Shown here piece by piece: positions 47,184 to 59,475 of a stretch of DNA of 64,000 nucleotides (within the stretch, counting starts at the first letter, position 1; each line of letters begins with the position of its first letter). The notes under the pieces were generated by a model, which saw nothing but the letters and a program-made list of their open reading frames with translations, searched no databases and was not told the origin of the DNA. Source of the DNA: Porodaedalea pini (lineage: Eukaryota; Basidiomycota; Agaricomycetes; Hymenochaetales; Hymenochaetaceae); assembly GCA_002794775.1 (NCBI GenBank), contig NBAY01000070.1, forward strand, positions 124,001-188,000, written 5' to 3'. The translations under genes were made by a program, and so were the position numbers.

Positions 47184-48636
47184 AGGCAACGAAGATATAT
47201 TCATATGGGGTCACGACAGTGACTAGTGAAGAGAAAGTACTATGAATAACTTTGCGGGAAAAATAAGCATACCGCCATATTAGAATTTGCGGCGTCCTTA
47301 ATATAGCTGTTCCCGTTCTTTGTACTCTGGCATGAACACAAACTCGGTATAATATAAGTCATTCGGGCTAAGTTGCATTCCAATTGCTACTGGAGCGCAA
47401 TCCAAAGCTCCGTCCCTCCTTTATCACTGGATTATTTGCTCCTTGATCCACATATGCATAGTTTATTTACTGTGCGATTCGTCGCACATGGATGCATCAA
47501 AAATGCAATGAACATTTAATACATAAATGAGACTGTTTGCCTGTATCCAAATCCAGACCCGTCAACTGATCAAGGAGCACCTGAGAGCGCGTTTGGACGA
47601 TGCCTGAATATCTGAAGAATTTAATACCTTTCGAACCGCTAGAAGATGGCGACTTCCCGGCTGTATGGTCTCAGCCTATAGGCAGTTTAGAAATTTTGGG
47701 CAAGCTAGGCAAGGGCAATTTCGGAGATGTATGGGTGTGTGTTCAGACGTCTATTCCTCATTTTCTGTTACAAATCAGTGGCATGATGGATGGTTATTCC
47801 TCTTGCGTTGGACGCAAAGAAATATTGACCATTTGCACCTAGCAAAGCTTTCTGTTTCTAGATGGTACTGCAACATATGATGCTACATACTGATTCCAAG
47901 CCTTTCCTTTGGTAGGCAGTGAAACGGGACGACATGGAAGGAGAGTTCGCCGCAAAAGAATTTAAAGCACACATCCCCGACAACACAAAGGAAGCAGTGA
48001 TAAATGAAGCTCGACTCACACGAAAACTAAGGCATAAGCATGTGGTATGTTATCAATGGCAACTCTATACCGCAGAATATATGCTTAATACCCAGCCATT
48101 TGGAAGCTGAAGTGTTATGGCATCTATAAGAGAGAGGATTCCTTTGTTATTATCTATGAGGTTGCTAGAGGAGGGACTCTCCTCGTCCGTGAGCAAACCA
48201 ACTCAAAGGAACACAAAAGCTTCTCAGAAGAGGATGCTGCACATATAGTAAGGTACAGTGACCTTCCCATCTAAGTATATTTGAGTTTAATCTAACAAAA
48301 GACAATTAGGCAGATGGCTGAGGCTTTGGAGTATATCCATGGCAAGAAAGTTATGCATAGGGATGTAAAGTAAGTGGCATATGGTGATTGTTGTGAGTTA
48401 TTTGGACCTCTGATCTTTTGTCTCTACAGACCAGAAAACATTTTCTTCAAGAATTTTCCTTCTAGCTCTTTGAGCAAGGATGCCATTCTTCTTCGTGACT
48501 TTGGATTGTGAGATAGTATCATTATTGCAAAGCTCTCCTGTCACATTGACAGGTTACCCCCAGTGCATATGAAAGCAAGGATAACAAAGCAAGTAAAAAA
48601 AAGGGATCACCATCATATATTGCTCCTGAAGTGATA

Positions 48637-50242
48637 CAGTAGCGTGTGAAAATTCTGTCACCCCCCCTTTATGTGAGTTGTTTTATTTCTAGGACACAAC
48701 ACGCTTGACAGAAAGCTACAAAATTTTACAGTATCGCTGGTGTACATGTACTCCATTTCCATGTGAAATTTAATAGCGATTGGTGGTGTGTATACTGAGA
48801 AAATGTGTATTTACTGAAAATTGGCTTCTTGCCAGATTTAGACTAAAGACATCCTTCAACTCTGGGAAGCCCGGAAAGCAGATATTAAATTATCAAAAAT
48901 TAGTATGGAGTATGCTTCCCATGTACACTGTACAGTAGACTAGTTCTCCTGGGTAGAGATGTATACAGCTTTTTAATAAATGCCACATCCAGATGGTCCC
49001 ACTCATCCTGCAAAGCCTCCCACAACTCTTCCTTGTTTGATGGCTGGTGAGCCCGGTTGCGTACCCGATCATCAAGTTCCTTCCAGACATGCTCTATGAT
49101 GCTCATGTCAGGGCTCTGGGGAGGCCAAGGCAATAAATGGATCCCATTTCTGGTGAACCACTGGCGGGCATACAGTGATGTGTGCTTTGAATCATTGTCT
49201 TGCTGGAAAATGATGCGGTGTTTTTGGAGGTGCTTGTCACGGAGTGTGCCCAGTAGACCGTCCTTCAGGATGTCGATGTACTTGAAGCGATCCATAATGC
49301 CCTCGATGCGAATGAGCCTTCTGACACCACACTGAGTGATGCATCCCCACACCATGACACTTCCACCACCATGCTTCACTGTATCCTGCAGATATCTTTC
49401 ATCCATCTCCTCCCCAGGCCTTCTCCAGCACCAAGTCCTTCCATCTGACCCATAAAGGTTGAATTTTGATTCATCTGAAAAAATAATGGTGGACCATTTT
49501 CGCAAGGTCCACGCACGGTGTGCTTGGGCCCAGCGAAAACGATTCATTCGTTGTCGAGGAGTGAGTTTTGGCTTTTTTCGGCAGACGTACGCTTTCAGCC
49601 CCAGCTTGTGAAGATGCTGTGTGATGGTGGTGCGGTGTACATGCGGTGCGAGTTTTCGCTGAGCTTCACTTGCGTTGTGCACAGTGCCCTTGCGGAGCTC
49701 GCGTGCGATGTAACGTGTCTCTCGCTCGGTTAACTTGGGTGGTTGGCCAGGTCTTGTGCACGGTCGATAAGGGTCATCTGTCTCAGAAAAATCTGCATTA
49801 ATTCGCTGCACAGAACGAACTGAAATCCCGAGGTCATGTGCAATTGACGCGTTTGGGACGTGGCGTTTCTTCAGCTGCTTCACAGCACGAATTTTCGTTG
49901 GTGTACAGACAACCATCTTTTCAAACTGGTCAGCATGAATTGAGACGAAATACTCATGCCTTACTTACAGGTACTGTGAGTTTGCGAGTTGTCGTTGAGT
50001 GAAGAAACGGTGCGAGGTGCACGTTTGTTGTCTCAGCCTAATCGGGAAAGCAAGCTGTTACATAAAACTAGGGCACTTTCTCGTGACATACTGAACGGAA
50101 TGCTCTCAAATTTCACTCATACATGTCAAACATAGTGATGAACTATTCCAAATTTCTGGATGGATTTTCAATGCATTTTCAGGGTTCTATAAGCAAAATA
50201 CTGCTCAAAGAGGGGGGGTGACAGTATTTTCACTCGCTACTG
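48637..50242 (-). mobile_element. Tc1/mariner transposon, intact-looking (1606 bp)
   Basis: Terminal inverted repeats of about 32 bp (48637-48670 and 50209-50242) start CAGTAGCGTGTGAAAAT and CAGTAGCGAGTGAAAAT and run into a CCCCCCC tract. Flanked by the TA target duplication (48635-48636 and 50243-50244). One TA kept, removal exactly restores kinase exon 6. Confidence 0.95.
48900..49916 (-). CDS. Tc1-type DD34E transposase, 338 aa
   Basis: Cut-and-paste transposase acting on its own inverted repeats. The ORF is uninterrupted from ATG 49916 to the stop at 48900. Paired helix-turn-helix DNA-binding region at about 8-105 (KQLKKRHVPNASIAHDLGIS; LTERETRYIARELRKGTVH). Catalytic triad: D148 (FSDESKF), D240 (QQDNDSKHT) and E275 (IIEHVWKE), with 34 residues between the last two. 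GGGSVMVWG is present. The length is normal for the family, so the element could be active. It has no introns. Confidence 0.94.
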   Translation of the reverse strand: MVVCTPTKIRAVKQLKKRHVPNASIAHDLGISVRSVQRINADFSETDDPYRPCTRPGQPPKLTERETRYIARELRKGTVHNASEAQRKLAPHVHRTTITQHLHKLGLKAYVCRKKPKLTPRQRMNRFRWAQAHRAWTLRKWSTIIFSDESKFNLYGSDGRTWCWRRPGEEMDERYLQDTVKHGGGSVMVWGCITQCGVRRLIRIEGIMDRFKYIDILKDGLLGTLRDKHLQKHRIIFQQDNDSKHTSLYARQWFTRNGIHLLPWPPQSPDMSIIEHVWKELDDRVRNRAHQPSNKEELWEALQDEWDHLDVAFIKKLYTSLPRRTSLLYSVHGKHTPY

Positions 50243-51061
50243 TATGTGGTGCTGAGTACACAGAAAAAGTAGACATATGGGCTCTAGGGTAAGGATTTTC
50301 TGCTTTGATTTAAATTGAACAAACAATGCACTCTAACCTTTCTTAGAGCTATCACATATGAGCTTCTATCTGGAGTGATGCTTTTTTCTGGAGATGATGA
50401 CAATAAGACACTGGAGCAGGTTATGAGAAAACGTATTGTTTTTCCAGGGAAAATATGGCAAGGTATATCTCATGATGGTGAACTCATTTTCTCTTTATAC
50501 AGAACATGTTTTACTCACTTTAGGAAATATGTAGCAAGAGATTTTGTATCTGATTGTCTGGACAGAGATGCAACAAAAAGAATGTCTGCAGAAGAAGCAC
50601 TTAGACACAAGGTAGGATTCAAACTTATTTACATAGTTGCTTCTGTGAAACTAATTCTGTTTTTATGTTGTTTATGCAGTGGTTGAGGCACCATACAGAC
50701 ATTAGTACAGCAAGGAATTTCAATGCATTGGATGCATGGAAGAAAGGGATATCAGAGGTTAAGAAGGAAAACAGAGATAAAAAAGAGATTAAGCCAGAGG
50801 TGGGTAACACATGCCTTATCTCCTGGAGAATCTAAGAAAGAACTAAGCTCCCTGCTCATTAAGAAAAAGGTACAAGTGTCAGGAGAGCAGGAAGGAGGAG
50901 GACCAGTTACTAGAGCTTCTAGGAAGAGGAAGTCTTTAGAATCTACAGCAAAGCCTGCCAAAAGAGAAACCCATGAATTGAATGTTGTCCACACTGAAAG
51001 TCCAAAGATTGTGAAGGGCAAAGGGAAAGGGAAGGAAAGAGACAGTAAAAAGAGAAGCTAA

Positions 51062-51968
51062 CCTAAAAAAGTATTGGAATGATGAGCTTAATTGATGGCC
51101 AATCATTGAACTTTGAATTGATAGGAGCTGGTACTTTATTTCACCCTTTTTTCATTTTACAATATGAGTACATAGCTTACTTGTCCATGTCAGCTATCCA
51201 TTTGCCTTAGAGCTCAGGAAACATGAATTCTTTTGTTGTTCTCATTTCTTTCTCTTGAACATCATGTGCACATCATCATACAACTGCTGTGTTGCTGCGA
51301 AGTCCAACTATGTATAATTTTGAACAACAAGCTGGATGGCCCTACTTACTTCAGAGCTGCTTAGAATGGCTGTTATATTGTATCTCATACATCTCAGACT
51401 TGTCAAAGCACTAGTAGTAGATGTTAGGTCAAGATTTGAACTCGACCATCACAAAATTTTGCATCAAATGATATACACTTTTGGGAATGATAATGACACA
51501 GTAATGATTGGACCAGACTAAATTAGGTTATATGTAGCTTTAATGGGATGACAAGGCTTCCTAAAGGCTTATAAGTGTGCATAATAATTGTGCAAGGTTG
51601 TAAGGGTAATTTAAGACTTTCCACAACGATATAAGGGCATGAAATAGTTGTACATATGTTTCATGCAAATGTAATGTGCTGGAAAGTCTGTCACTTTTAT
51701 AATAAGCAAGGCGTAAGTTTTGCAAGCGTCTCATATACTTGTGTAAGACTTTGGTGGTTATATACAATGCTTATAAGCATCTCTGCAAGTATTACATGGA
51801 AAGTATAATTGCATTAAATACCTGAAGAACTATGTCATATAACTACAATTGCATTAAATACATGAAGAACTATGCCATATAATTACAATGTATCCTATCC
51901 AATAATGAGTGATGCTACAGCAGTGAGACGGGAACATTACAGTGCATAGAGGGAATGCGATTGAAATA
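51062..51968. other. Remnant of a fifth tandem unit, then AT-rich spacer
   Basis: 51062-51445 matches the stretch downstream of kinase C up to the start of unit D. 51446-51968 is AT-rich with no coding pattern; a 27-bp word, TATAATTGCATTAAATACCTGAAGAAC-like, occurs twice (about 51805 and 51845). Confidence 0.5.
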
Positions 51969-53623
51969 TCAAACAAAGGTCTCAATGTAGAATGAGATCA
52001 AGGGACAGAAGTCCTTCATACTGGCACCTATGCTCGTGGGGAAGCCAGGCCACACCTTCAGAATGAGGAAAAGGGCCTCGACAGAGCCATTGTCCAATTG
52101 TTCTCCCCAGTACTCCCTTATTGGCTTCCGTATGTCAGGAATAACAGTGGTCGAGCTGTCAGTGGTGCCGAGATAGATGTGGCTCAATAGAGCATTCCAT
52201 TGCTGATGCTCGTCCATTGTCATGCATTTGCGCAGCAGGATCAGTTGATCAAGCGCATACAACTCATACCAGAATACAAGCTCAGAAAGTTCCCACTGGA
52301 CTTCCATTTGAAGGACCTTGTTGCGGCCTATGCAGTCCATTGAGATGGATTTACCATGCCATACCTGTTGCTTAGTTCGATTGAATGGCTCCAAGTGGCA
52401 CTTGATGCCAAACACGACCTTGATGGTCACCTTGTCAGAAATTTGTTGCTGTTTCGTGGGAGGCAAGTCGCTCGCATCTGGCATGTCACAATCATACGAA
52501 GAGAGAGAGATGTGACTGGCAGCCTGTCTGGACAGACTGGCATCTAGTACTGAAGGCATCCTGTTGTAGATGCGCTCTATGAATGGATCAGCAGTGTTCA
52601 GTGGGAGCGGCGTGGACTTCATGTAGTCACTGTGCATGATGGTCTTCCAGTCTCGCAGCCTGCGCCATATTGACTTGTCGAAGATGCCACCTTTGAGGAG
52701 CATATCAATCAATGTAGACCGTATACAGATGTAGTTGAGATAAAGATCTGCCATCTTTTCTGTGCTGGGGTGGATGAGCAGGAAAGGTGGAGGGAGTGGG
52801 TAGAGTGCAGCGTGGGTCTTGTTCTGGCCTATGGTGCCGAGTCTCATCAGACTGCCCAACATGACCTTGTGGTACAAAGGCAGGTCTGGTCGACCATCAA
52901 CTCCATTTGGTATGCGGAGGATACGAGTGTAGTTAATGTAAGGCTCACTTTGCGCCTTCTGCTTCCCCTTGTTCTCTGCCTTTTCTTTCTTGGCCCTCTT
53001 CTTAAAGCTCTTCTTCTTTGAAGGTACGTTCACCCGGGACGTTGCATCAGTGGAAGGGACTGAAGACAAAGGTATTGAAGGAGGAGCCTGAGTGTGTTTC
53101 ATAGCAGATGACGATGACGAAGGATGACTGAAAGCAGGAGCTCCAGGTTGATGATTCTGAAAGCCATACATTTGCTCAAGGAGCTCGCTGATATCATCTT
53201 CTACCATGAACTGACTCCTTGACAGATCTTGCAAATGCACATCCAGTTGAAAGCTAAAGCCATCATGAAGAGGCCTTCCTTTAAATTGGAATAAGCTGCT
53301 TTCAACATACTTCAACCATAGAACACAATCCTGGATGGCAAAAATTTTTCCATCTAACTGTTCATGCCGACAAATGAACCACACAGGTATACCGATCCAA
53401 TAGAGGTGGTTGACAACAGAGGGCTCAGTAGTGAATGCGCCGTGAACAGGCAGGATCTCTGTTTCATAGGATTGCTTCAACTTGATGCGCGGCAGCATGA
53501 CATTGAGGTACGTATGCAGCCCATGCAGTTCGAGAATGGAGTGCTGGATGTCGCATACAGTGAACAATGTCTGCCACCAGCTGCTTTTCAGGAGGCAAAG
53601 GCGCTCGACTCCAAACTGGCCTG

Positions 53624-53793
53624 TCTTATGATAATACTGTTTATGCAACCTATTTACTTATGACTTCACTTGTTTACTCACATGACTATGACTTCCTACT
53701 TGTTATAGTATGCTATTCAATTGTACTGTATATAAGGACAGGCACTCTCACCCCTAATCTATAGCTTTGTCCCACTTTTCTGCTCGTCTAAGA
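53624..53793 (+). repeat. Copia-2 5' LTR (170 bp)
   Basis: Starts TCTTATG and ends TCTAAGA, so the ends are TCTTA/TAAGA rather than TG/CA. Both the target duplication and the adjacent primer region (GGTTATGAGCC) fix this boundary. A TATA-like TATATAAGG is at about 53729. Confidence 0.9.
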
Positions 53794-53841
53794 GGTTATG
53801 AGCCTTGGCTCCCTCCTACTCATTGCACTCCTCACTATTGC

Positions 53842-56800
53842 ATGTCAGACCGTCCTCCTCATTCACCAACACCACCACTACCAACTACTCCTAAACCAAC
53901 TACTAGCACTTATCCTCGCACTCATGCACAAACACAGGCTGAACAACTAGTCGCAACTACTAGCGGCACTACTCAAACTCCTACTCCACCCATATCTACT
54001 GCCACACCAGCGCAACTTGAGCGCGACTTTGAAACACTACCGCCAATACTAGAGCACGTTACTCCACCTACTGAATCATCAGAAGGCGAACTAACTGATC
54101 CTACTACAGTGCCTCCTACTCGCACTCAGCGCATTCCCCGCTGCGAATCACCAATAATGTCAGCACTTAAAGCGGGTGAAATAATCAAACTATTTGATGG
54201 CATTGAACCACTCGACGGTGTCAAGAACTGGAAACTCTGGATATTCCGTATCTTCCAGGCTATCAATGCCACTGGCCACCCAACTCTTATGGAGGCAGGG
54301 CCATCCAATCCAGAAGAAAATGTCATTGCGAATGCCATCTATGCGGGTGTAATCAAAAACATCCCTGACAAAATACTCAGAAACTACTTAGGCGTAACTC
54401 AAGTACACGTCCTACTTAAACAACTAAAGGTGTGTTACGACATACAAACTACAGTAACTAACGCGTTAAATGAAGGAGCGTTATTCAACGTCCGAGGCCA
54501 TGTGTCTCAACTTGACAAAACTTTGGATGAACTCGAACGACGCCACGCTGAACTTTGCGCTCATGGAAAACAACCAGCCGACTCAACTTACTTGGCAGCA
54601 ATAACCGCGGCGATACCACCGCAATATAAATATGTCATAACTCAACTCGAACTTCAAATAAACACCGTGAACGAATACAATAAGAATAATGACGACCACG
54701 AGGATCTTGTTCTTACTCCGAACCGACTTATCCAAGAAACTCGTCAGGCCTTTGCAAACTGGAGCGCGGCAAATACTCGAAGAAATCCAATTGCCGCCGC
54801 GCACCCTTACCAAAGCGAGGCTACTCACCCCTACTTTAGAGGGCGAGGCAGACACACTCGAGGTCGCGGCCGAGGCCGTGGCCGATTTGGAACTTATAGA
54901 GGCCGAGGACGCGGCCACAGAGGATACTCAAATAACTCCGATAACTCGAACTCAGGGAACTCTAATCCCTTTGTTAAATGTTATAACTGTAACAACTACG
55001 GGCATCAATCACCTGACTGCCCTCAGCCGTGGACTCAGAAGACTAAAGATGCCATGGCAAAGAAAGGGATTCAGGAGCATGCGAAACCTCCGACCACTGC
55101 CCACTCGCATCAGGCGAGCACGTCGAACGCGGCAAACGTACCTGCGACCGCTTCCACTTCCACTGCAGTCGCCCAAGCACACCAAGCGACAAATGTTGAA
55201 ATGCCCAACTTCCCACAGACGCCACCATTCACTGCGACGATAACTGAAATAACCGATGACGTCACTATGCAGTTCGACAATGAATCTGCACTTTTCGACT
55301 TCTTACACGACGATCACTACATGGATGCTATTGAAAACTTTGAGGCGAATCATGTAAGCGCCACAGCCATTTACTTAAAAGAAAATTATGCTAATAAACT
55401 TTATCATACTATGGATATTATTGATTCTGGCGCCACTCTTCACTTAACTCCTTATTTTAACCGACTTACTAATGTCAAACAAACTGACCCAATCTCTGTT
55501 ATAACCGCTAACTCACAAACTTTTATTACTTCAACTATAGGGATTTTAACTGTTGAGATCCCGAATGGTGATACTGTAAGCACCATCACTATTAAAGATG
55601 TTTATTATGCTAAAGAAATGCACATGACGCTACTAAGCCAGTCTAAACTTTGCGCAGAAGGATATGAATTTATTTATAAAGGAAATTTGTGTACAATAAA
55701 GGCACCTAGCGGTGAAATATGCGGTCAAATTCAATGTAAAAATAACCTGTACTCTATATTAAAACATTATCAAATGAGCGCTGTGAAATCAATCACTTTG
55801 TTTGAACTTCATAAGAAACTCGGTCACTTAAGTTATACTTACCTCAAATGGCTACTTAAAAATCATCCTGAATCAATTCATTACAAAATTACTGACTCAA
55901 CTGAAACTCAATGTCGTGTTTGTGTCGAAGCAAATATTAAAAGAAATGTTATACCTAAAACTCGAACTTCTGAATTAGCTAAAAACTTTGGCGATCATTT
56001 TCATATGGATATTTGGGGACCTGCGCCGACAACTGCTATTGGAAATTTTAAATATTTGTTAACTTTAGTCGACGACTGTACTAGATGGGTCCAAATGAGT
56101 TTACTTAAAACTAAAGCGGATGGTTATACTGCTTACATCAAATGGGCTACTTTATTATCAACTCAATATGGAATTAAAATTAAAACACTACAATCCGATA
56201 ATGATACTGTCTTTTTATCAAATGACTTTCAACTCTTTTTAGACAGTCAAGGAACTGTGTGAAAACTAACTGTACATGATACTCCACAACAAAATGGTGT
56301 AGCTGAACGAACTCATCAAACAATACTAAATCAAGTTAGATCAAACTTACTAGGACATAAATTACCGGACAAGCTCTGGGGAGAAGCCGTTAACTACTCA
56401 ACCTTTATACATAATAGAACACCTAAAGCGGCAATTAACTTTGTCTCTCCATACTTTAAACGATTCAATAAAGCTTATATTTTTGATAACTTACATGAAT
56501 TTGGCACTCATGTCATTTTCAGAGAAGAAAATACTAATAAACTAACTCCTAAAGGATCCTACGGCCAATGGCTATGTTGGGATGAAGAAAGTAAAGGACA
56601 TAGAATTTATCATGATCAGAAAATAACTGTTGAAAGAAATGTCCAATTTCTCGAAGTTGCACCTTCTCGAATTGAAGGGGAGCAAACTGATACCCCACTA
56701 GAAAACAATCAAAACAACCCTACTGAAACTACTGAACCAAGAAGATCAGAGCGACAAAGAAAACCAACTAAATGTTCTAGAGGACTAGATTATACTGAAG

Positions 56801-58449
56801 AACTTAACCTTGCCATTTACTTAACTGAATTCAATGAATTTAATAATGAACAACTTGGCGACCCCATCACTTTTCAACAAGCAATTAAGCGACCAGATGC
56901 ACTTAGATGGGCTAAAGCCATGAAAGATGAAATTGAAACATTAAAAGAAAGACAAACTTGGGAATACGTTTACCCACCTACTAATGCAAATATCATTGGC
57001 ACTAAATTTGTTTACAAAACTAAACGGTTAGCCGATGGCCGAATTGACAAATACAAAGCAAGACTAGTTGTGCAAGGATATGCGCAACAGGAAGGAATTG
57101 ATTTTTACTCAGATGACCTATTTGCACCAGTAGCACGACTTAGTACTGTGCGAACTATACTTTCCTGGGCAGCAACTAATGACTATGAAATACATCAAAT
57201 AGATATCAAATCAGCCTACTTGTATGGTGAACTAGAAGACGGTGAAGAAATTTACATCAAACCACCACCAGGATATAATAAACTATTACCTGACTTAAAA
57301 CCTGGTCAAATACTAAAATTAAAGAAAGCACTATATGGATTAAAACAAGCAGGAAGATGTTGGTACAAGAAACTAATGTCAATCTTAACCAAAATAGGAC
57401 TAACTAGATCAGATAATGACAACGCAGTCTTTTTCAAAACAGAAAATAATAAAACTATACTAGTATTATTTGTACATGTCGATGACATTACAATAGCTGC
57501 GAAATCAACTAAACTATTAACTGAACTAAAAACTCAAGTTAGAAATGAAGTTACTTACACTGATGGAAATGAAATTCATTGGTTACTTGGAATTGAAATC
57601 AAACGTAACCGTCAAACTAAAACTATAGCGTTAAAACAACAAAATTATATTGAAACTATTATCAAACGCTATAACTTAGAAAATGCTAAACTAAAGAATT
57701 CTCCTATGGAGCCAGGGAGACAATTATCAACTGATGACGCACCAGCCGATGATGAAGAACTTACTTACATGGAAAAGGTACCTTATATGAACATGGTTGG
57801 AGCACTGCGATATGCAGCAGACTGTACCAGGCCAGATATTGCCTATACATGTGGAATACTCGCGAGATATTTAACTAACCCTGGTATTAAACATTTTGAT
57901 GCCGCAAAACAATGTTTTCAATACTTACACTCAACTAAGGACTATTGGCTCATACTCGGCGGAACTGAAAATACTCAACTTACTGGATACACTGACTCTG
58001 ATGGAATGACAACTGAAGGGCATAAAGCCATATCCGGATACTTCTTTAAACTTGGCAATTCAATAACATCATGGTCAAGCAAGAGACAAACTTTAGTGTC
58101 ATTAGCCGTAGCTGAAGCTGAACTTATTGCACTAGCTTATGCGACTCAGGAGGCTATTTGGCTAAAAAGACTTGTGAATGAGGTTCTGCAGGCTTCGTTT
58201 ACGCCTACTACAATTTTTACTGATAATCAAGCCATTATTACTATGGCAACTGATCCTGAGCGTAAATATTCTCAAAGAACTAAACATATTGACATACGAA
58301 AAGATTTCTTTAGAGATCATATTGATAAAGGAACTATTACTGTTAAATACATCCCCACTGAACATAATATTGCTGATTTACTCACTAAAGCACTTTCAGT
58401 AACTTTACTCAAGCGCTTTGTAGAACAACTTAAACTAACATGCGCTTGA
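53842..58449 (+). pseudogene. Copia-2 Gag-Pol polyprotein with a single TGA
   Basis: ATG 53842 (MSDRPPHS) is chosen because the frame upstream runs back into the LTR. Order: Pro/Thr-rich N-terminus, gag domain (about 110-330), an RGG-rich segment (RGRGRHTRGRGRGRGR, about 350-385), CCHC knuckle CYNCNNYGHQSPDC (about 380-393), protease DSGA (528), integrase zinc region, catalytic D723, D786 and E in GVAERTHQ, RT with FVHVDD, and RNase H (YTDSDGMTTEGHKAISGY). It ends LKLTCA at 58449. The only defect is TGA at 56260-56262 between D786 and the integrase glutamate, best explained as CGA or TGG mutated. Full length about 1535 codons. Confidence 0.92.
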
Positions 58450-58456
58450 AGGGGAG

Positions 58457-58626
58457 TCTTATGATAATACTGTTTATGCAACCTATTTACTTATGACTTC
58501 ACTTGTTTACTCACATGACTATGACTTCCTACTTGTTATAGTATGCTATTCAATTGTACTGTATATAAGGACAGGCACTCTTGCCCCTAATCTATAGCTT
58601 TGTCCCACTTTTCTGCTCGTCTAAGA
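58457..58626 (+). repeat. Copia-2 3' LTR (170 bp)
   Basis: Matches the 5' LTR except TCTTGCCC for TCTCACCC. Preceded directly by the purine tract and followed by GCCTG. Confidence 0.93.
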
Positions 58627-59284
58627 GCCTGCTTGCAAGCACCGCCTGTATGTCTTGTCCATTCTGTTGTCAGACCGTTCTTGCCTGCATATTGAGCCAC
58701 TAGTTTGCATTTTCGCTGCTATCAAGAGCAGTGCAGTTTCCAAATTGTCGATAAGTTCTTGACACAACTGGCCGACTTGCATCTGTGGTTCGTTGTCATG
58801 CCAGTGCTCCTTGTTACCATCCTTGTCAAGCAGGAGGACCTCCATAAAGTCCTCAGACTCTTTGGGATCGTACAAAGGAATGTCTATGATGAGAGAACAA
58901 AGGCGCACAAAGCTACCCATGGTGTTATTCACATTGAATGGGATGCAAGCGTGATGGATGGAAGTTTCTGAGAAAAATTGGGGCCATCAGCTGTATTCAT
59001 GATCTCCCCAAAAGCCATCGACATGTTTGATAACACCAAGTTTCTCATTCACTATTGGGTATTGTGGTACCCAGTTTGCATTCAGACTCGAGATGACGTT
59101 CTTGTTATACTGCATATCCACCAAAACTTGGGCATCTAGGGCTCGTACTGGGTATACACTCTCATCTGCATGTGAATACTTTAGAATGCATTTTAGAATC
59201 AGCAGCTCGCAAATGTATCGAGATCATGCATCTTTTTCAAAGGTAAGGAATTCTGTTGTTGTCCTTCACTCCTCGAACAATGCT

Positions 59285-59475
59285 CATTGCCCCATGAGCC
59301 AGGCTCATCGCCCCATGAGCCAAGCTCTTCGTCCCACTGGTACGAGCCTTGCTCCTTGTGCTCCGAGCCTTGCTCTTTGCCCCCCAAGCCTTGCTCTTTG
59401 CCCCCCGAGCCTTGCTCCTTGCCCCATGAGCCAAGCTCCCACTGGCACGAGCCTTGCTCTTCACCCCATGAGCTA
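59285..59475. repeat. Minisatellite inside the uncharacterised gene
   Basis: Imperfect 20-30 bp repeats of the type GCCCCATGAGCCAAGCTC / GAGCCTTGCTC. On the minus strand they encode repeated Gly-Ser-Trp-Gly-x-Glu-Gln-Gly-Ser units. Confidence 0.75.

Larger units (their letters stand above)
47600..51061 (+). pseudogene. Protein kinase D, disrupted by Tc1 and a lost splice site
   Basis: Close relative of kinase C. Catalytic motifs are conserved: GKGNFGDVW loop, FAAKEF lysine, HRDVKPEN, DFG. It is nevertheless broken in three ways. The acceptor of intron 3 reads AACAAAAG where A-C have (A)TAG before GACAATT, which shifts the frame (about 48300). A 1606-bp Tc1 element sits in exon 6 between PEVI and CGAEYTEK (48637-50242). 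The tail exon carries a 1-nt shift near 50805. Exons 1 and 2 (47600-47734, 47916-48044) and 7 to 9 otherwise align with C, and the last 3' exons are nearly identical to C. Confidence 0.85.
45951..51445 (+). repeat. Tandem unit D
   Basis: Fourth repeat, without the TGRGGAGN tail: aldolase remnant D, kinase D with Tc1 insertion, then 51062-51445, which matches 45720-46045 and so begins a fifth, truncated repeat. Confidence 0.78.
53624..58626 (+). mobile_element. Copia-2, nearly intact Ty1/Copia retrotransposon (5003 bp)
   Basis: Two 170-bp LTRs (53624-53793 and 58457-58626) differ only by one CA/TG dinucleotide. They are flanked by the perfect 5-bp repeat GCCTG (53619-53623 and 58627-58631). 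A single frame encodes gag to RNase H with one TGA. The purine tract GAAGGGGAG ends right at the 3' LTR. It inserted recently into the uncharacterised gene. Confidence 0.95.

Noticed and set aside
53767..53841. Earlier start for the Copia-2 polyprotein
   Set aside because: This would begin inside the LTR and run through the primer site; the ATG at 53842 follows both.
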